A DNA stretch of 7,639 nucleotides from Candidatus Zixiibacteriota bacterium (GTDB lineage: Bacteria > Zixibacteria > MSB-5A5 > GN15 > FEB-12). Shown in pieces: positions 1 to 6,663 of this stretch (its first letter is position 1; the number at the start of each line of letters is the position of its first letter). The notes under the pieces were generated by a model. It had not been told where the DNA came from, made no database searches, and saw only the letters and a list, made by a program, of their open reading frames with translations. Location: assembly GCA_029932795.1 (NCBI GenBank), contig JAOZPL010000092.1, forward strand, positions 1 through 7,639, in the 5' to 3' direction. The position numbers and the translations under genes were made by a program.

Positions 1-316
1 AATCGGCCGGTGTTGTCAGATCAAGGAGTACTCTCACTGCTTTTCGTGTGACCCCCTTGAAGCCAACGTGCGAGACTACGAGATCGTACTTCCCGACGGG
101 CACACTAATGATGAAGTACTCTCCGTCTTCGTCCGTTTTAGTTACCAGGTTAGTGCCTAACACCCGAACTGTAGCCCCCACAAGCGGCACCTCCGACCTA
201 GAATCTGTCACCGTCCCGGAAATTTTGCCGGTCACACCTGCCTGGGCCGGCACAAATGCAATCCCCAGAAGGAAGACCAGGACAATTACTATACAGTTTG
301 ACCACCGTGTACTCAA
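1..316 (-). CDS. TonB-dependent outer-membrane receptor, N-terminal part (runs off window)
   Basis: About 105 codons are present; the 3' part lies beyond base 1. The start is TTG at 316-314, preceded by GGAGAGG with 5 nt spacing. An in-frame TAG lies upstream and no ATG fits. The protein opens with a signal peptide (basic start, hydrophobic IVIVLVFLLGIAF, cleavage after VPAQA near residue 26). A carboxypeptidase-regulatory-like beta-sandwich follows at about residues 28-100, showing GKISGTVTD, VPLVGATVRVLGT, the turn TDEDGEYFI, VPVGKYDLVVSHVGF and then VLLDLTTPAD. This order is typical of the N-terminal extension of TonB-dependent receptors, just before the plug domain. Such receptors import siderophores, cobalamin, glycans or peptides across the outer membrane using TonB-ExbBD. 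The plug and barrel are outside the window, so the substrate cannot be told. Other exported proteins with this domain remain possible. The gene is divergent from the sensor operon at 597, so shared regulation is plausible. Confidence 0.72.
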   Translation of the reverse strand, partial: MSTRWSNCIVIVLVFLLGIAFVPAQAGVTGKISGTVTDSRSEVPLVGATVRVLGTNLVTKTDEDGEYFIISVPVGKYDLVVSHVGFKGVTRKAVRVLLDLTTPAD

Positions 317-596
317 GGCAACCTCTCCAGTGTTATGAGATTTTCGTTTGACACTATATTCCGACAGACTAATGTTCCGCGGTTTGATAAACATTAACTA
401 CATAGAATTATCGACCCGCCCGGTATAAACTTGACTTTGAGATTCAGGTATTCAAACATATCCGGGGGCAACCATTGTCAGATCAGTCAAGTTTCGCACG
501 TTTAACCCGATAATTAGCTGAGAAACAAGACAGGTATATGTATGTCTGTTCTCTCATGGCATGATAAGCCATTGTGTTACAATGAAGTAACAACTA
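317..596. other. Divergent intergenic region between receptor and sensor operon
   Basis: This AT-richer spacer must hold the start signals of both flanking units. I find no convincing sigma70 promoter pair. The best plus-strand candidate is TTGACT at 431-436 with a poor -10 (AAACAT, 454-459) at 17 bp. TAGAAT (403-408) and GATAAT (509-514) are -10-like but lack a -35. Two imperfect dyads lie near the start of the plus-strand operon: AGACA (528-532) with TGTCT (543-547), and ATGGC (556-560) with GCCAT (568-572). A sigma54 -24/-12 pair was looked for and does not fit. No open reading frame or RNA gene is evident here. Confidence 0.5.
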
Positions 597-1571
597 GTGG
601 GATTCTCAACTTCCGTGGCTGGCAGTTTTAACAATGTAATTATCCGGCTTATTTGCCTTGGCTGCCTGCTGTTGACAGGGGCATCCGAGGTACTGGCCGG
701 AAGAATCGTTATCCTTACAACAGATAGTCTGACTGCAACCAGGCGCACGGTCAGCGGTGCCAAGAAAGTAATCCGGAGTGAGCATCCGGAGGCTGTACTC
801 ACCCAGTACTGCCTTTCGCCCAATCGCCAAGTACACGCCGAGCAGATCGAGCGTATCAAAGTGGAGAATCCTGACGTCATCCTGACGGTCGGAAGTGCCG
901 CCACCAAGATGGCGCAGAATGACCTCGGCGAGACCCCAATCGTCTTTTCGGCTGTCCTTTACCCGGCCATCTCAGGATTTGTGAAATCGCTTTCCCGTCC
1001 TGGGAAGAATACCACCGGGGCTTCGCTGAACATCCCGCCGGACGTTCAATTCCGCAACTTCCAAAAAATTGTTCCGAATCTTAAAACAATCGGCGTCCTC
1101 TATACAAAAAATACTGCTCCGCTGATACCGCCATCTAGGGTGGTTGCCGGAAAGATGGGAATGCGCCTGGTGGCGATCGAGGTCAACCACGAACGGGAAC
1201 TGCCCGGGGCGCTTGATTCTCTGGCTAAAGTATGCGATGGTATCTGGTCTGTTGCAGATCCTACTCTTTTTAGTCCGCAATCGACCAAGTTTATCCTGCT
1301 GCGCACTATCCGCCGTGGGATACCTTTTATGGGCTTCTCTCATCACGTGGTCGAATCCGGAGCCCTGTTTGCCCTTGACTTTGACTACAAAGCGGTCGGT
1401 CGCCAGGCCGGACATATGGTCAACCGCATTCTTGATGGCGCCAACCCGGGGAATATTGCCGTTACTTCCCCTGATATCATATGGTTCCACTACAATGAAA
1501 AAACGGCTAACCACATCAATGTGGTCATCCCTGATGAAATGGTGGCTGTGGCCAAAGAGGTGTACCGATGA
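597..1571 (+). CDS. Periplasmic ABC-type substrate-binding protein (ABC_sub_bind family), probable ligand sensor
   Basis: The protein has 324 aa, the usual family length. GTG at 597 is the outermost start (in-frame TAA at 588-590), with a modest GAAG ribosome site 9 nt upstream; GTG at 615 is an alternative. A signal peptide covers about residues 1-34 (hydrophobic LICLGCLLLTG, cleavage after EVLA); no good lipobox is seen. The mature part has the two-lobed fold pattern of the ABC_sub_bind family (PF04392, related to YtrF/TrpX-type proteins): ILTVGSAATKMA (95-106), TPIVFSAVLYP (113-123), TGASLNIPP (140-148), IGVLYT (165-170), then GIPFMGF (241-247) and FDYKAVGRQAGHMVNRILDG (262-281). Family members bind small ligands such as amino acids or nucleosides; this ligand is unknown. 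No permease or ATPase gene is adjacent. Its stop overlaps the kinase start (ATGA, 1568-1571), so I infer that it presents ligand to the kinase rather than feeding a transporter. Confidence 0.85.
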   Translation: MGFSTSVAGSFNNVIIRLICLGCLLLTGASEVLAGRIVILTTDSLTATRRTVSGAKKVIRSEHPEAVLTQYCLSPNRQVHAEQIERIKVENPDVILTVGSAATKMAQNDLGETPIVFSAVLYPAISGFVKSLSRPGKNTTGASLNIPPDVQFRNFQKIVPNLKTIGVLYTKNTAPLIPPSRVVAGKMGMRLVAIEVNHERELPGALDSLAKVCDGIWSVADPTLFSPQSTKFILLRTIRRGIPFMGFSHHVVESGALFALDFDYKAVGRQAGHMVNRILDGANPGNIAVTSPDIIWFHYNEKTANHINVVIPDEMVAVAKEVYR

Positions 1572-3244
1572 GACTCTTTGGTCAACTGGTGAAACTCAAT
1601 CTGCGAACAAAGTTCGTGGCGCCGATATCGGCCATGGTGATCGTTAGTATCCTCATTGTCAGCGGATACCTCCTGCAGCGTCAGTCAGATAGTTTCCGTC
1701 GAGAGCTTGAGACCAACGGCGAAACAATGATCAAGATGTTGGCCATCAATGCTGAGAGCGGTGTCCTGTTCGAGTCTTCGTATGAGTTGGAGGAATTGTT
1801 GCAGGTCCTGGCGCCGTTTGAGACGGTGGTGTTCGCGGTCATCACCAACCTGGAAGGTGACGTACTATCGCAGACCGGTTCTTACGACATCGACTCCGAC
1901 CAGTGGTCGCTGGCGGAAGTCCCGCAGTCCGATGAAGGTAAGCTGCAAGATGTACATCATGTGATCGACCGCTCAGGAAGAGAGATTCTCGTCATGATGG
2001 CGCCAGTCATGACACAGAAAGAAACCATCAGCCGGGAGAACCTGGGTATCACCAGCGGTCTTAATCAGTCTATCTCTTATACTTATACGCCGAAACTGAT
2101 CGGCTACATCGCCCTTGGCCTCTCAATGGAGAATGTCAACCAGTCAATTGCCAGTGCCCGTGAGGCCGTCATAATGCTGTCTATCCTGGTCGTTATCACC
2201 ACCATAATCATGGTAACCTTTATCGTCAACGCAGTGGCTAAACCGGTTACGGAACTAGTGGAAGTCACGGATCAGATCAGCCGCGGCGACCTCAGCCGGA
2301 AAGTCGAGATTAACCAGCGCGACGAGATCGGTCATCTGGCCCGGACGTTCAACGTCATGATCGAGTCGCTCAAGCAATCGCGTGACGAGATCGAAGAGTA
2401 TAACCGCAATCTGGAAGAGAAGATCATTGAACGGACCCAGCAACTCGAAGCCGCTCAGGCGCAACTTATCCAATCCGAGAAGATGAGCGCCATCGGCCAG
2501 CTCGCCGCCGGTGTAGCTCATGAACTAAATAACCCTCTGGGGGGAATCCTCGGCTATGCTCAGTTCACGCTCGAAAAGCTACACAAGCATTGTGACGACA
2601 CGGCAACAACCAAGGATATTGAAAGCTATATACGATACGTCTCCGATATTGAGATGCAGGCGCGCCGCTGCAAAACGATTGTACAGAACCTGTTGAAGTT
2701 CTCCCGCTCTTCTCGAACCGCGGAGTTTGAACCGGTGGATCTTAACAAGGCTATCGAAGAAACTGTCTCCTTCGTAGAACACCAACTGCACATGAACCAG
2801 ATTGACCTTGAAGTTGCTCTAGCTCCAGATCTTCCGAGAATCCAGGGCAATACCAGTCAGTTACAGCAGGTTTTCACGAACCTTATTATCAATGCCATGC
2901 ATGCCTCAGAACCGGGATCGGTCATCAGAATTGTCTCGCGGTACTCCCCGGCTGTCGGGGAATTCGGGGGAGCAGTGGAACTGCTGTTCCTCGACCACGG
3001 CCATGGGGTTTCTAAGGAGAACCTCAAGAAGATTTTCGAACCCTTTTATACGACCAAGGAAGTCGGCAAGGGGACCGGTCTGGGACTCTCCGTCAGCTAC
3101 GGAATCATCAGGGAGCATGGAGGTGAGATACTAGTCAGCTCGGAAGCGGGCGAGGGCAGCACCTTTACGGTGATCTTGCCGGTGCAGAAAACGCCTCTCC
3201 ACTCCGATAAGACCAGGGAGAGCCAACCAGACCAGAGGGCCTAG
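1568..3244 (+). CDS. Transmembrane sensor histidine kinase (CHASE8-like, HAMP, HisKA, HATPase)
   Basis: The protein has 558 aa. ATG at 1568 overlaps the preceding stop codon, which indicates translational coupling. Order of parts: TM1 about 16-36; an extracytoplasmic domain of about 160 aa whose start (LAINAESGVLFESS, then a strand ending NLEGDVLSQTG) resembles CHASE8; TM2 about 200-222; HAMP about 219-272; a coiled coil (about 268-303); HisKA with phospho-acceptor His318 in AHELNNPLGG; HATPase with N box around QVFTNLIINAMHA (434-446), G1 DHGHG (476-480), F box FEPFYTT (490-496) and G2 GKGTGLGLS (500-508). All catalytic motifs are intact, so it should autophosphorylate in the inner membrane. 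The HELNNPL box is the NtrB-like/HPK4 type. The likely input is the binding protein encoded just before it, touching the periplasmic domain; this is inferred from gene order. Likely phosphate acceptors are the three receivers downstream. Confidence 0.93.
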   Translation: MRLFGQLVKLNLRTKFVAPISAMVIVSILIVSGYLLQRQSDSFRRELETNGETMIKMLAINAESGVLFESSYELEELLQVLAPFETVVFAVITNLEGDVLSQTGSYDIDSDQWSLAEVPQSDEGKLQDVHHVIDRSGREILVMMAPVMTQKETISRENLGITSGLNQSISYTYTPKLIGYIALGLSMENVNQSIASAREAVIMLSILVVITTIIMVTFIVNAVAKPVTELVEVTDQISRGDLSRKVEINQRDEIGHLARTFNVMIESLKQSRDEIEEYNRNLEEKIIERTQQLEAAQAQLIQSEKMSAIGQLAAGVAHELNNPLGGILGYAQFTLEKLHKHCDDTATTKDIESYIRYVSDIEMQARRCKTIVQNLLKFSRSSRTAEFEPVDLNKAIEETVSFVEHQLHMNQIDLEVALAPDLPRIQGNTSQLQQVFTNLIINAMHASEPGSVIRIVSRYSPAVGEFGGAVELLFLDHGHGVSKENLKKIFEPFYTTKEVGKGTGLGLSVSYGIIREHGGEILVSSEAGEGSTFTVILPVQKTPLHSDKTRESQPDQRA

Positions 3245-3259
3245 ACAGGGTTACCATTG

Positions 3260-3628
3260 ATGAGTACGGAGAACGTACAATCCATTCTTGTCGTTGATGA
3301 TGAGGCAATCATCCGAGACTTTCTTGCTGAGGTTCTGGAAGATTACAACATCGTTCTCGCCAGCGACGGCGACGAGGCAATCGAAAAACTTAAAGCCCAG
3401 CAGTTCGATCTCGTTATCACTGACCTGCGGATGCCCAGAGTCCCCGGCGAAGAGGTGGTGAAGACGGCGAGAGAGATCGATCCGAAAACCAAGGTGATTG
3501 TAATCTCCGGTTACTCCAGCTTGCACACCCTGAGCTGTTCGGTCAGTTGCGGCGCTTGCGCGTTTCTATCAAAGCCCTTCAGCATACAAGAGTTAATGCA
3601 GGCAGTTACAAACGCATTGAAAGGATAG
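3260..3628 (+). CDS. Stand-alone receiver-domain response regulator with CX3CX2C cluster
   Basis: The protein has 122 aa from ATG at 3260; the TTG just before it (3257) is less likely because CAGGG (3246-3250) sits 9 nt from the ATG. The whole protein is one CheY-like receiver: acidic pair Asp13-Asp14, phospho-acceptor Asp55 (VITDLRMP), switch Ser83 (VISGY) and Lys105 (SKPF). No output domain is attached, so it must act by docking on a partner or as a phosphate shuttle or sink. It lies 15 bp after the kinase and 10 bp before the next receiver. Oddly, the alpha4-beta5 stretch, normally A-x3-GA-x-DFL, reads SCSVSCGACAFL. It puts Cys93, Cys97 and Cys100 in CX3CX2C spacing on the usual partner-binding face. 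The receiver call is firm; a role for the cysteines is speculation. Confidence 0.93.
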   Translation: MSTENVQSILVVDDEAIIRDFLAEVLEDYNIVLASDGDEAIEKLKAQQFDLVITDLRMPRVPGEEVVKTAREIDPKTKVIVISGYSSLHTLSCSVSCGACAFLSKPFSIQELMQAVTNALKG

Positions 3629-3638
3629 TAGTCGAAAC

Positions 3639-4007
3639 GTGGCGAATATCTTGGTTGTAGATGATTCAACCGTAATGAGAAACCTGCTGAGGGAGTTTCT
3701 CACCGACGCCGGCCATGCTGTTGAAACGTCCGACGACGGTGAGGACGGTCTGCAGAAGGCCCTCTCAGGTCATTACGACATATGCATCTGTGATATGCAT
3801 ATGCCAAAGGTAAATGGATACGAACTTCTCTGTCGGGTCACCGAGGGAAAACCCCACATCACGGTGATATTCACCGATTCAATGCCCGACAGTGTATCCG
3901 AAAAAGTCCAGCAGTCCGGTTCCTACCATCTCCTGAGAAAACCGTTCGAACTTACCCAATTGAGGGCCATCCTGGATAAAATCCTAAAAACGGTGGAATC
4001 TCCATGA
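3639..4007 (+). CDS. Second stand-alone receiver-domain response regulator
   Basis: The protein has 122 aa starting at GTG 3639; an in-frame TGA at 3618 and the need to keep the first beta strand leave no better start. AAGGA at 3621-3625 is a distant ribosome site (13 nt), so coupling to the preceding gene probably helps initiation. It is a complete CheY-like receiver: Asp8-Asp9 (ILVVDDS), phospho-acceptor Asp52 (CDMHMPKVNG), switch Thr79 (IFTDS) and Lys101 (RKPFEL). No output domain is fused. The alpha4 segment (SMPDSVSEKVQQSGSYHLL) differs from that of the other two receivers in the operon, which suggests a different binding partner. Its TGA overlaps the ATG of the hybrid kinase (ATGA, 4004-4007). 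It could carry phosphate between the two kinases or signal to an unlinked target; the sequence does not decide. Confidence 0.92.
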   Translation: MANILVVDDSTVMRNLLREFLTDAGHAVETSDDGEDGLQKALSGHYDICICDMHMPKVNGYELLCRVTEGKPHITVIFTDSMPDSVSEKVQQSGSYHLLRKPFELTQLRAILDKILKTVESP

Positions 4008-5680
4008 ACGAGCCACAAGAGCAAACATCCCGTATCCTGGTCGTTGATGACGAGGAGATTGTTCTCTCTTTCGTCACTGACGCACTGGACGACGAAAACT
4101 GTGAGGTCGTGAAGGCCTCCAGTGGTGAGGAGGCACTGCAGGTCATCTCTAAACGGCCTTGTGATCTCATTCTGACTGATATCCGCATGCCCAAGATGGA
4201 TGGTATCACACTGGCGCATAAGGTGCGCCAACTACAACCGGATATCAGTGTCATCTTCATGACCGGTTATGCCAACCTCAATTCGGCCAAGGATGCCATC
4301 AAGGAGGGGGCCGCCGATTACATCATGAAGCCGTTCGAGCTGACCGAGATCCGCCAGGCAGTTCGCAACGCTGTCCGGAAGAGGATTGAAGCGGAACGAA
4401 AGAGTTCCGACCACCAGCTCAAGAGCCTGTCGGACCTCAACCATATGCTCTTCACTGCCGGCGACCGGAAAACATTGATCATCTCCTCGCTGAAATTCGC
4501 CATCATGCACCAGCGAGCGGACCACGGATCGATACTTTATCGTGACCCTGAGAACGACCGCTTCGTGACCATATCGATCCACGGCGATACTACACACGAA
4601 CAAGGGCTTCACTCCGAACCGCTGTCCTCCTGCCTGAAAAACATGGACATCGCTCAGGTGCTTGGCCCGGTGATCGTAACCGACCTCAGCGAACACCCGA
4701 TCTACAAACAGCAACCCGATCCGGCTCTAAGGCGTTACCTCTACCCTGACTGGATGACAGATGAAATGCAGATGGTCGTGGTCCCGATTGCCAGGGCGAA
4801 TACTTTCTACGGCATGATCATGCTGGGATTCGCCGAGGACACGGTCAGACTCACTGAAAACACCTTGCAATTCCTCTCGATCACGGCCAGTCAGTTAGCC
4901 ATCACGCTTGAAAACCTGTCATTGCTGGAACAGACACGAGAGGCCTACACCAAACTGAAAGAACTCCAGGATGAGACGATCCAACTGGAGAAGATGGCCA
5001 CCAGGGGGGAAATGTCCGCGGAGATAGGGCACGAGCTCAACAACTTCCTGGGTGTGATAGCCGGCAGCACCTCCCTTTTGGATTTCCATTTGAAAAAACA
5101 GAACTACCACGAATTGGAGCGACACGTCAATAACGTGTCTGAGACGCTGGAAAGGATAAAGACCTTTACGGCTAACCTCGTTGACCTCCAGCCGATCTCT
5201 TCAGAGAAAGAAGTTATCTGTTTTGACCGTCTTATCACCGAAGTGGTCGAATACCTCAAACCGCAGAAGCGGTTTCGAGGCGCGAAAATTGAGATGAGCG
5301 GATTACATCAGGAGATTCCGTTCAGAGCCGACGCAACCCAGATTCAGCAGTTGTTGTACAACCTGTTTAACAACGCCGCTGACGCCACCGAGGGAATGGA
5401 AAACCGCCTGGTCAAAGTGTCGTTGGCCATAGAACCGAATGGTTCCTCATTCACGTTCAGCATCCAGGATAATGGCGTCGGGTTTGACCAGGAGATGCTG
5501 ACCCGAGCATTTCAGGAGAGGTTTACAACCAAGAAAACGGGACACGGATTCGGCCTGGTTGTCTGCAAGCGAATTATTGACTACCACAGTGGCGAACTAA
5601 AAATCGACTCCACACCAGGCAAAGGCACCACCATCACTGTCAGGTTCCCCATGGCGTTACCGGTCGAGCAACCTGTATAG
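4004..5680 (+). CDS. Cytoplasmic hybrid: receiver-GAF-histidine kinase
   Basis: The protein has 558 aa with no membrane segment. An N-terminal receiver (about 10-125) has Asp15-Asp16, phospho-acceptor Asp59 (LILTDIRMPKMDG), Thr87 (MTGYAN) and Lys109 (MKPFEL). A helical linker leads to a GAF-like region (about 145-305; strands HGSILYRD, FVTISIHG, MQMVVVPIA, YGMIMLGFA). A coiled coil (about 305-335) precedes HisKA with His343 in IGHELNNFLGV; Phe replaces the usual Pro of the H box. HATPase motifs are LLYNLFNNAADA (450-461), DNGVG (489-493), RFTTKKTG (506-513) and GHGFGL (513-518), a G2 form common in kinases of this kind. Catalytic residues look intact. An N-terminal receiver ahead of a kinase suggests that phosphorylation by the upstream membrane kinase gates its activity, with GAF adding a second, cytoplasmic input. 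No HPt domain is present. It is the last gene of the operon; the 63 bp before convergent pyrE show no clear hairpin terminator. Confidence 0.92.
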   Translation: MNEPQEQTSRILVVDDEEIVLSFVTDALDDENCEVVKASSGEEALQVISKRPCDLILTDIRMPKMDGITLAHKVRQLQPDISVIFMTGYANLNSAKDAIKEGAADYIMKPFELTEIRQAVRNAVRKRIEAERKSSDHQLKSLSDLNHMLFTAGDRKTLIISSLKFAIMHQRADHGSILYRDPENDRFVTISIHGDTTHEQGLHSEPLSSCLKNMDIAQVLGPVIVTDLSEHPIYKQQPDPALRRYLYPDWMTDEMQMVVVPIARANTFYGMIMLGFAEDTVRLTENTLQFLSITASQLAITLENLSLLEQTREAYTKLKELQDETIQLEKMATRGEMSAEIGHELNNFLGVIAGSTSLLDFHLKKQNYHELERHVNNVSETLERIKTFTANLVDLQPISSEKEVICFDRLITEVVEYLKPQKRFRGAKIEMSGLHQEIPFRADATQIQQLLYNLFNNAADATEGMENRLVKVSLAIEPNGSSFTFSIQDNGVGFDQEMLTRAFQERFTTKKTGHGFGLVVCKRIIDYHSGELKIDSTPGKGTTITVRFPMALPVEQPV

Positions 5681-5743
5681 AGACCTTTCTCCTCTCCCAT
5701 CCTCTTTACGCTCACCCTGCTGCGGAGACATGATGGAGGCCCA

Positions 5744-6319
5744 CTAGAACCTTCGGCTTCCCCGCTGCGTCAGCGCTTCCCCCCTGGCACAGAGAGGACA
5801 ATCTTTCGGGTCCCAGCTTTCAGCAGAGACGCTTGTCAGCGGTACAAACGGATACTCAAACTTCACTGCTCCGCCGGAGCGTTCCAACAGTGTGCCGATA
5901 CCAACAATCTCAGCCCCGTACGACACCACCAGATCGATGACCTCATGGACAGAGCGTCCGGTCGTCAGGATGTCGTCGACAATAAGAACCTTCTGCCCCT
6001 TCTGAAGAGAAAAACCCCGCTTGAAAACACGAGTACCCTTATCACCTGCCTCAGCGTAAATGGATTCAATGCCCAGGTAACGGGCCACTTCATAGGCAAT
6101 GATAATACCCCCGGTCGTTGGCCCCACCACCGTCACGGCTTCAGAGCCACGAAAACGGTCAGCCAGTTCCCTGCAAAGGCGGGTACAGATCGCCGGATTC
6201 TTCAGGAGCGTAAACTTCTCATAGTAGACATCAGAGTGACGTCCCGAAGTTAACTTGAAATGCCCCGTCAGAAGAGCGTGCGAATGTCTGAACAGGCCCA
6301 GTATCTCATCCGAGTTCAT
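5744..6319 (-). CDS. pyrE: Orotate phosphoribosyltransferase
   Basis: The protein has 191 aa. It joins orotate to PRPP to make orotidine 5'-monophosphate in de novo UMP synthesis, in the cytoplasm. The diagnostic PRPP-binding loop is VLIVDDILTTGRS (111-123). Supporting motifs are LTSGRHSDVYYEKF (23-36), GPTTGGIIIAYEVAR (66-80) and the flexible catalytic loop region with GDKGTRVFKRGF (92-103). The C-terminus has CPLC (174-177) and ends in GSRRF, as in the longer bacterial PyrE type. The start ATG (6319-6317) has GGAGG 4 nt upstream. No other pyrimidine gene is adjacent, so it appears to be a single-gene unit with its own promoter at 6361-6390. It converges on the sensor operon. Confidence 0.95.
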   Translation of the reverse strand: MNSDEILGLFRHSHALLTGHFKLTSGRHSDVYYEKFTLLKNPAICTRLCRELADRFRGSEAVTVVGPTTGGIIIAYEVARYLGIESIYAEAGDKGTRVFKRGFSLQKGQKVLIVDDILTTGRSVHEVIDLVVSYGAEIVGIGTLLERSGGAVKFEYPFVPLTSVSAESWDPKDCPLCARGEALTQRGSRRF

Positions 6320-6332
6320 ATATCCTCCGTAC

Positions 6333-6344
6333 GAACAGCTGTTC
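6333..6344. repeat. Perfect 12-bp palindrome in the pyrE leader
   Basis: GAACAGCTGTTC reads the same on both strands. It lies between the predicted pyrE transcription start (about 6354) and the ribosome-binding site (6324-6328). It could be a small operator or a short hairpin that affects translation. No matching copy was noticed elsewhere in the window, and no regulator is identified. Confidence 0.4.
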
Positions 6345-6360
6345 CGGTTGCTCCCGGCTC

Positions 6361-6390
6361 ATTATAACCAGACTGAACAAAAAGTATCAA
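6361..6390 (-). promoter_or_regulatory. pyrE promoter (sigma70-type)
   Basis: Read on the minus strand, TTGATA (6390-6385) and a perfect TATAAT (6366-6361) are separated by 18 bp, a near-consensus housekeeping promoter. Transcription should begin about position 6354, giving a leader of about 35 nt before pyrE. The leader is too short for a classical pyrimidine attenuator and shows none. Confidence 0.75.
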
Positions 6391-6454
6391 AATCTGCAGC
6401 CTACGGCAATAGCTCAAAAAAACAATTGTGAGAATTCAAAAAAGAGTGTTATCT

Positions 6455-6460
6455 TATAAT
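6455..6460 (+). promoter_or_regulatory. Promoter -10 box of the small RNA
   Basis: A perfect TATAAT sits 7 nt upstream of the predicted RNA 5' end (6468). No good -35 box exists at 16-18 bp (GAATTC at 6432-6437); TTGTGA (6426-6431) is 23 bp away, too far. The site may depend on an activator or on the AT-rich upstream tract. It is divergent from the pyrE promoter, whose -35 is about 65 bp away. Confidence 0.55.
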
Positions 6461-6467
6461 AGGAGAA

Positions 6468-6651
6468 GGAGAGAGTTGAGTCATTTGAAAACCTTTAACA
6501 CCTCTCCTAATGAAGGTCGTCTCTTCTTCGCTGCGTGAACGCCGGGACCCTTCCTCCAAGGATGGTAGCGAACACTAAATGCGAGAGGTGGCTGTAAAAA
6601 CCCTTTACCGTACCGAGTTGAGAGTTTCTTTCAAATCACGACGCTCTCTCC
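6468..6651 (+). ncRNA. Structured non-coding RNA, candidate 6S RNA
   Basis: This plus-strand unit between two minus-strand genes has its own -10 box and a strong terminator. Its ends pair perfectly: GGAGAGAG (6468-6475) with CTCTCTCC (6644-6651), closing a 184-nt molecule. Further stems found by eye: AUUUGAAA (6483-6490) with UUUCAAAU (6629-6636), plus 6480-6481 with 6638-6639; CACCUCUC (6499-6506) with GAGAGGUG (6583-6590); UUCGCUGC (6527-6534) with GUAGCGAA (6565-6572, one G-U pair). A small hairpin, GUAAA (6594-6598) with UUUAC (6604-6608), lies on the 3' side. The result is a rod with a closing stem (RNA nt 1-39 and 116-184), an internal bubble (nt 40-59 against 106-115) and an apical arm. 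This plan and length match 6S RNA, which binds sigma70 RNA polymerase by mimicking an open promoter. The identity rests on architecture only; another structured RNA is possible. That it is an RNA gene is more certain (about 0.75) than that it is 6S. Confidence 0.55.
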
Positions 6652-6663
6652 GTAAAAAACATG

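Noticed and set aside
48..338. A 96-codon open frame on the plus strand
   Set aside because: It lies antisense to a minus-strand frame with a signal peptide, a good ribosome site and clear carboxypeptidase-regulatory-like motifs.
557..575. Possible sigma54 promoter (TGGCA ... TTG) before the sensor operon
   Set aside because: The invariant GG and GC dinucleotides are not 10 bp apart; CA stands where GC is required.
4232..4714. A long 160-codon open frame on the minus strand within the hybrid kinase gene
   Set aside because: It is antisense to the receiver and GAF regions of a well-supported kinase, and its translation shows no domain pattern.
6424..6437. AATTGTGAG resembling a lac operator half-site upstream of the small RNA
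   Set aside because: It is a single short half-site with no symmetric partner and no sugar gene or LacI-type regulator nearby; chance is the simplest explanation.
6476..6538. A 20-codon frame (TTG start) behind a purine-rich AGGAGAAGGAGAG tract
   Set aside because: The tract is also the 5' strand of the closing stem of the small RNA, the predicted peptide has no recognisable features, and the frame ends inside the apical stem.
6510..6578. A 22-codon frame beginning MKVVSS, reminiscent of type B ribosomal protein bL36
   Set aside because: The similarity stops after about eight residues, there is no ribosome site, the length is about half, and the typical bL36 C-terminal motifs are not found in any frame downstream.
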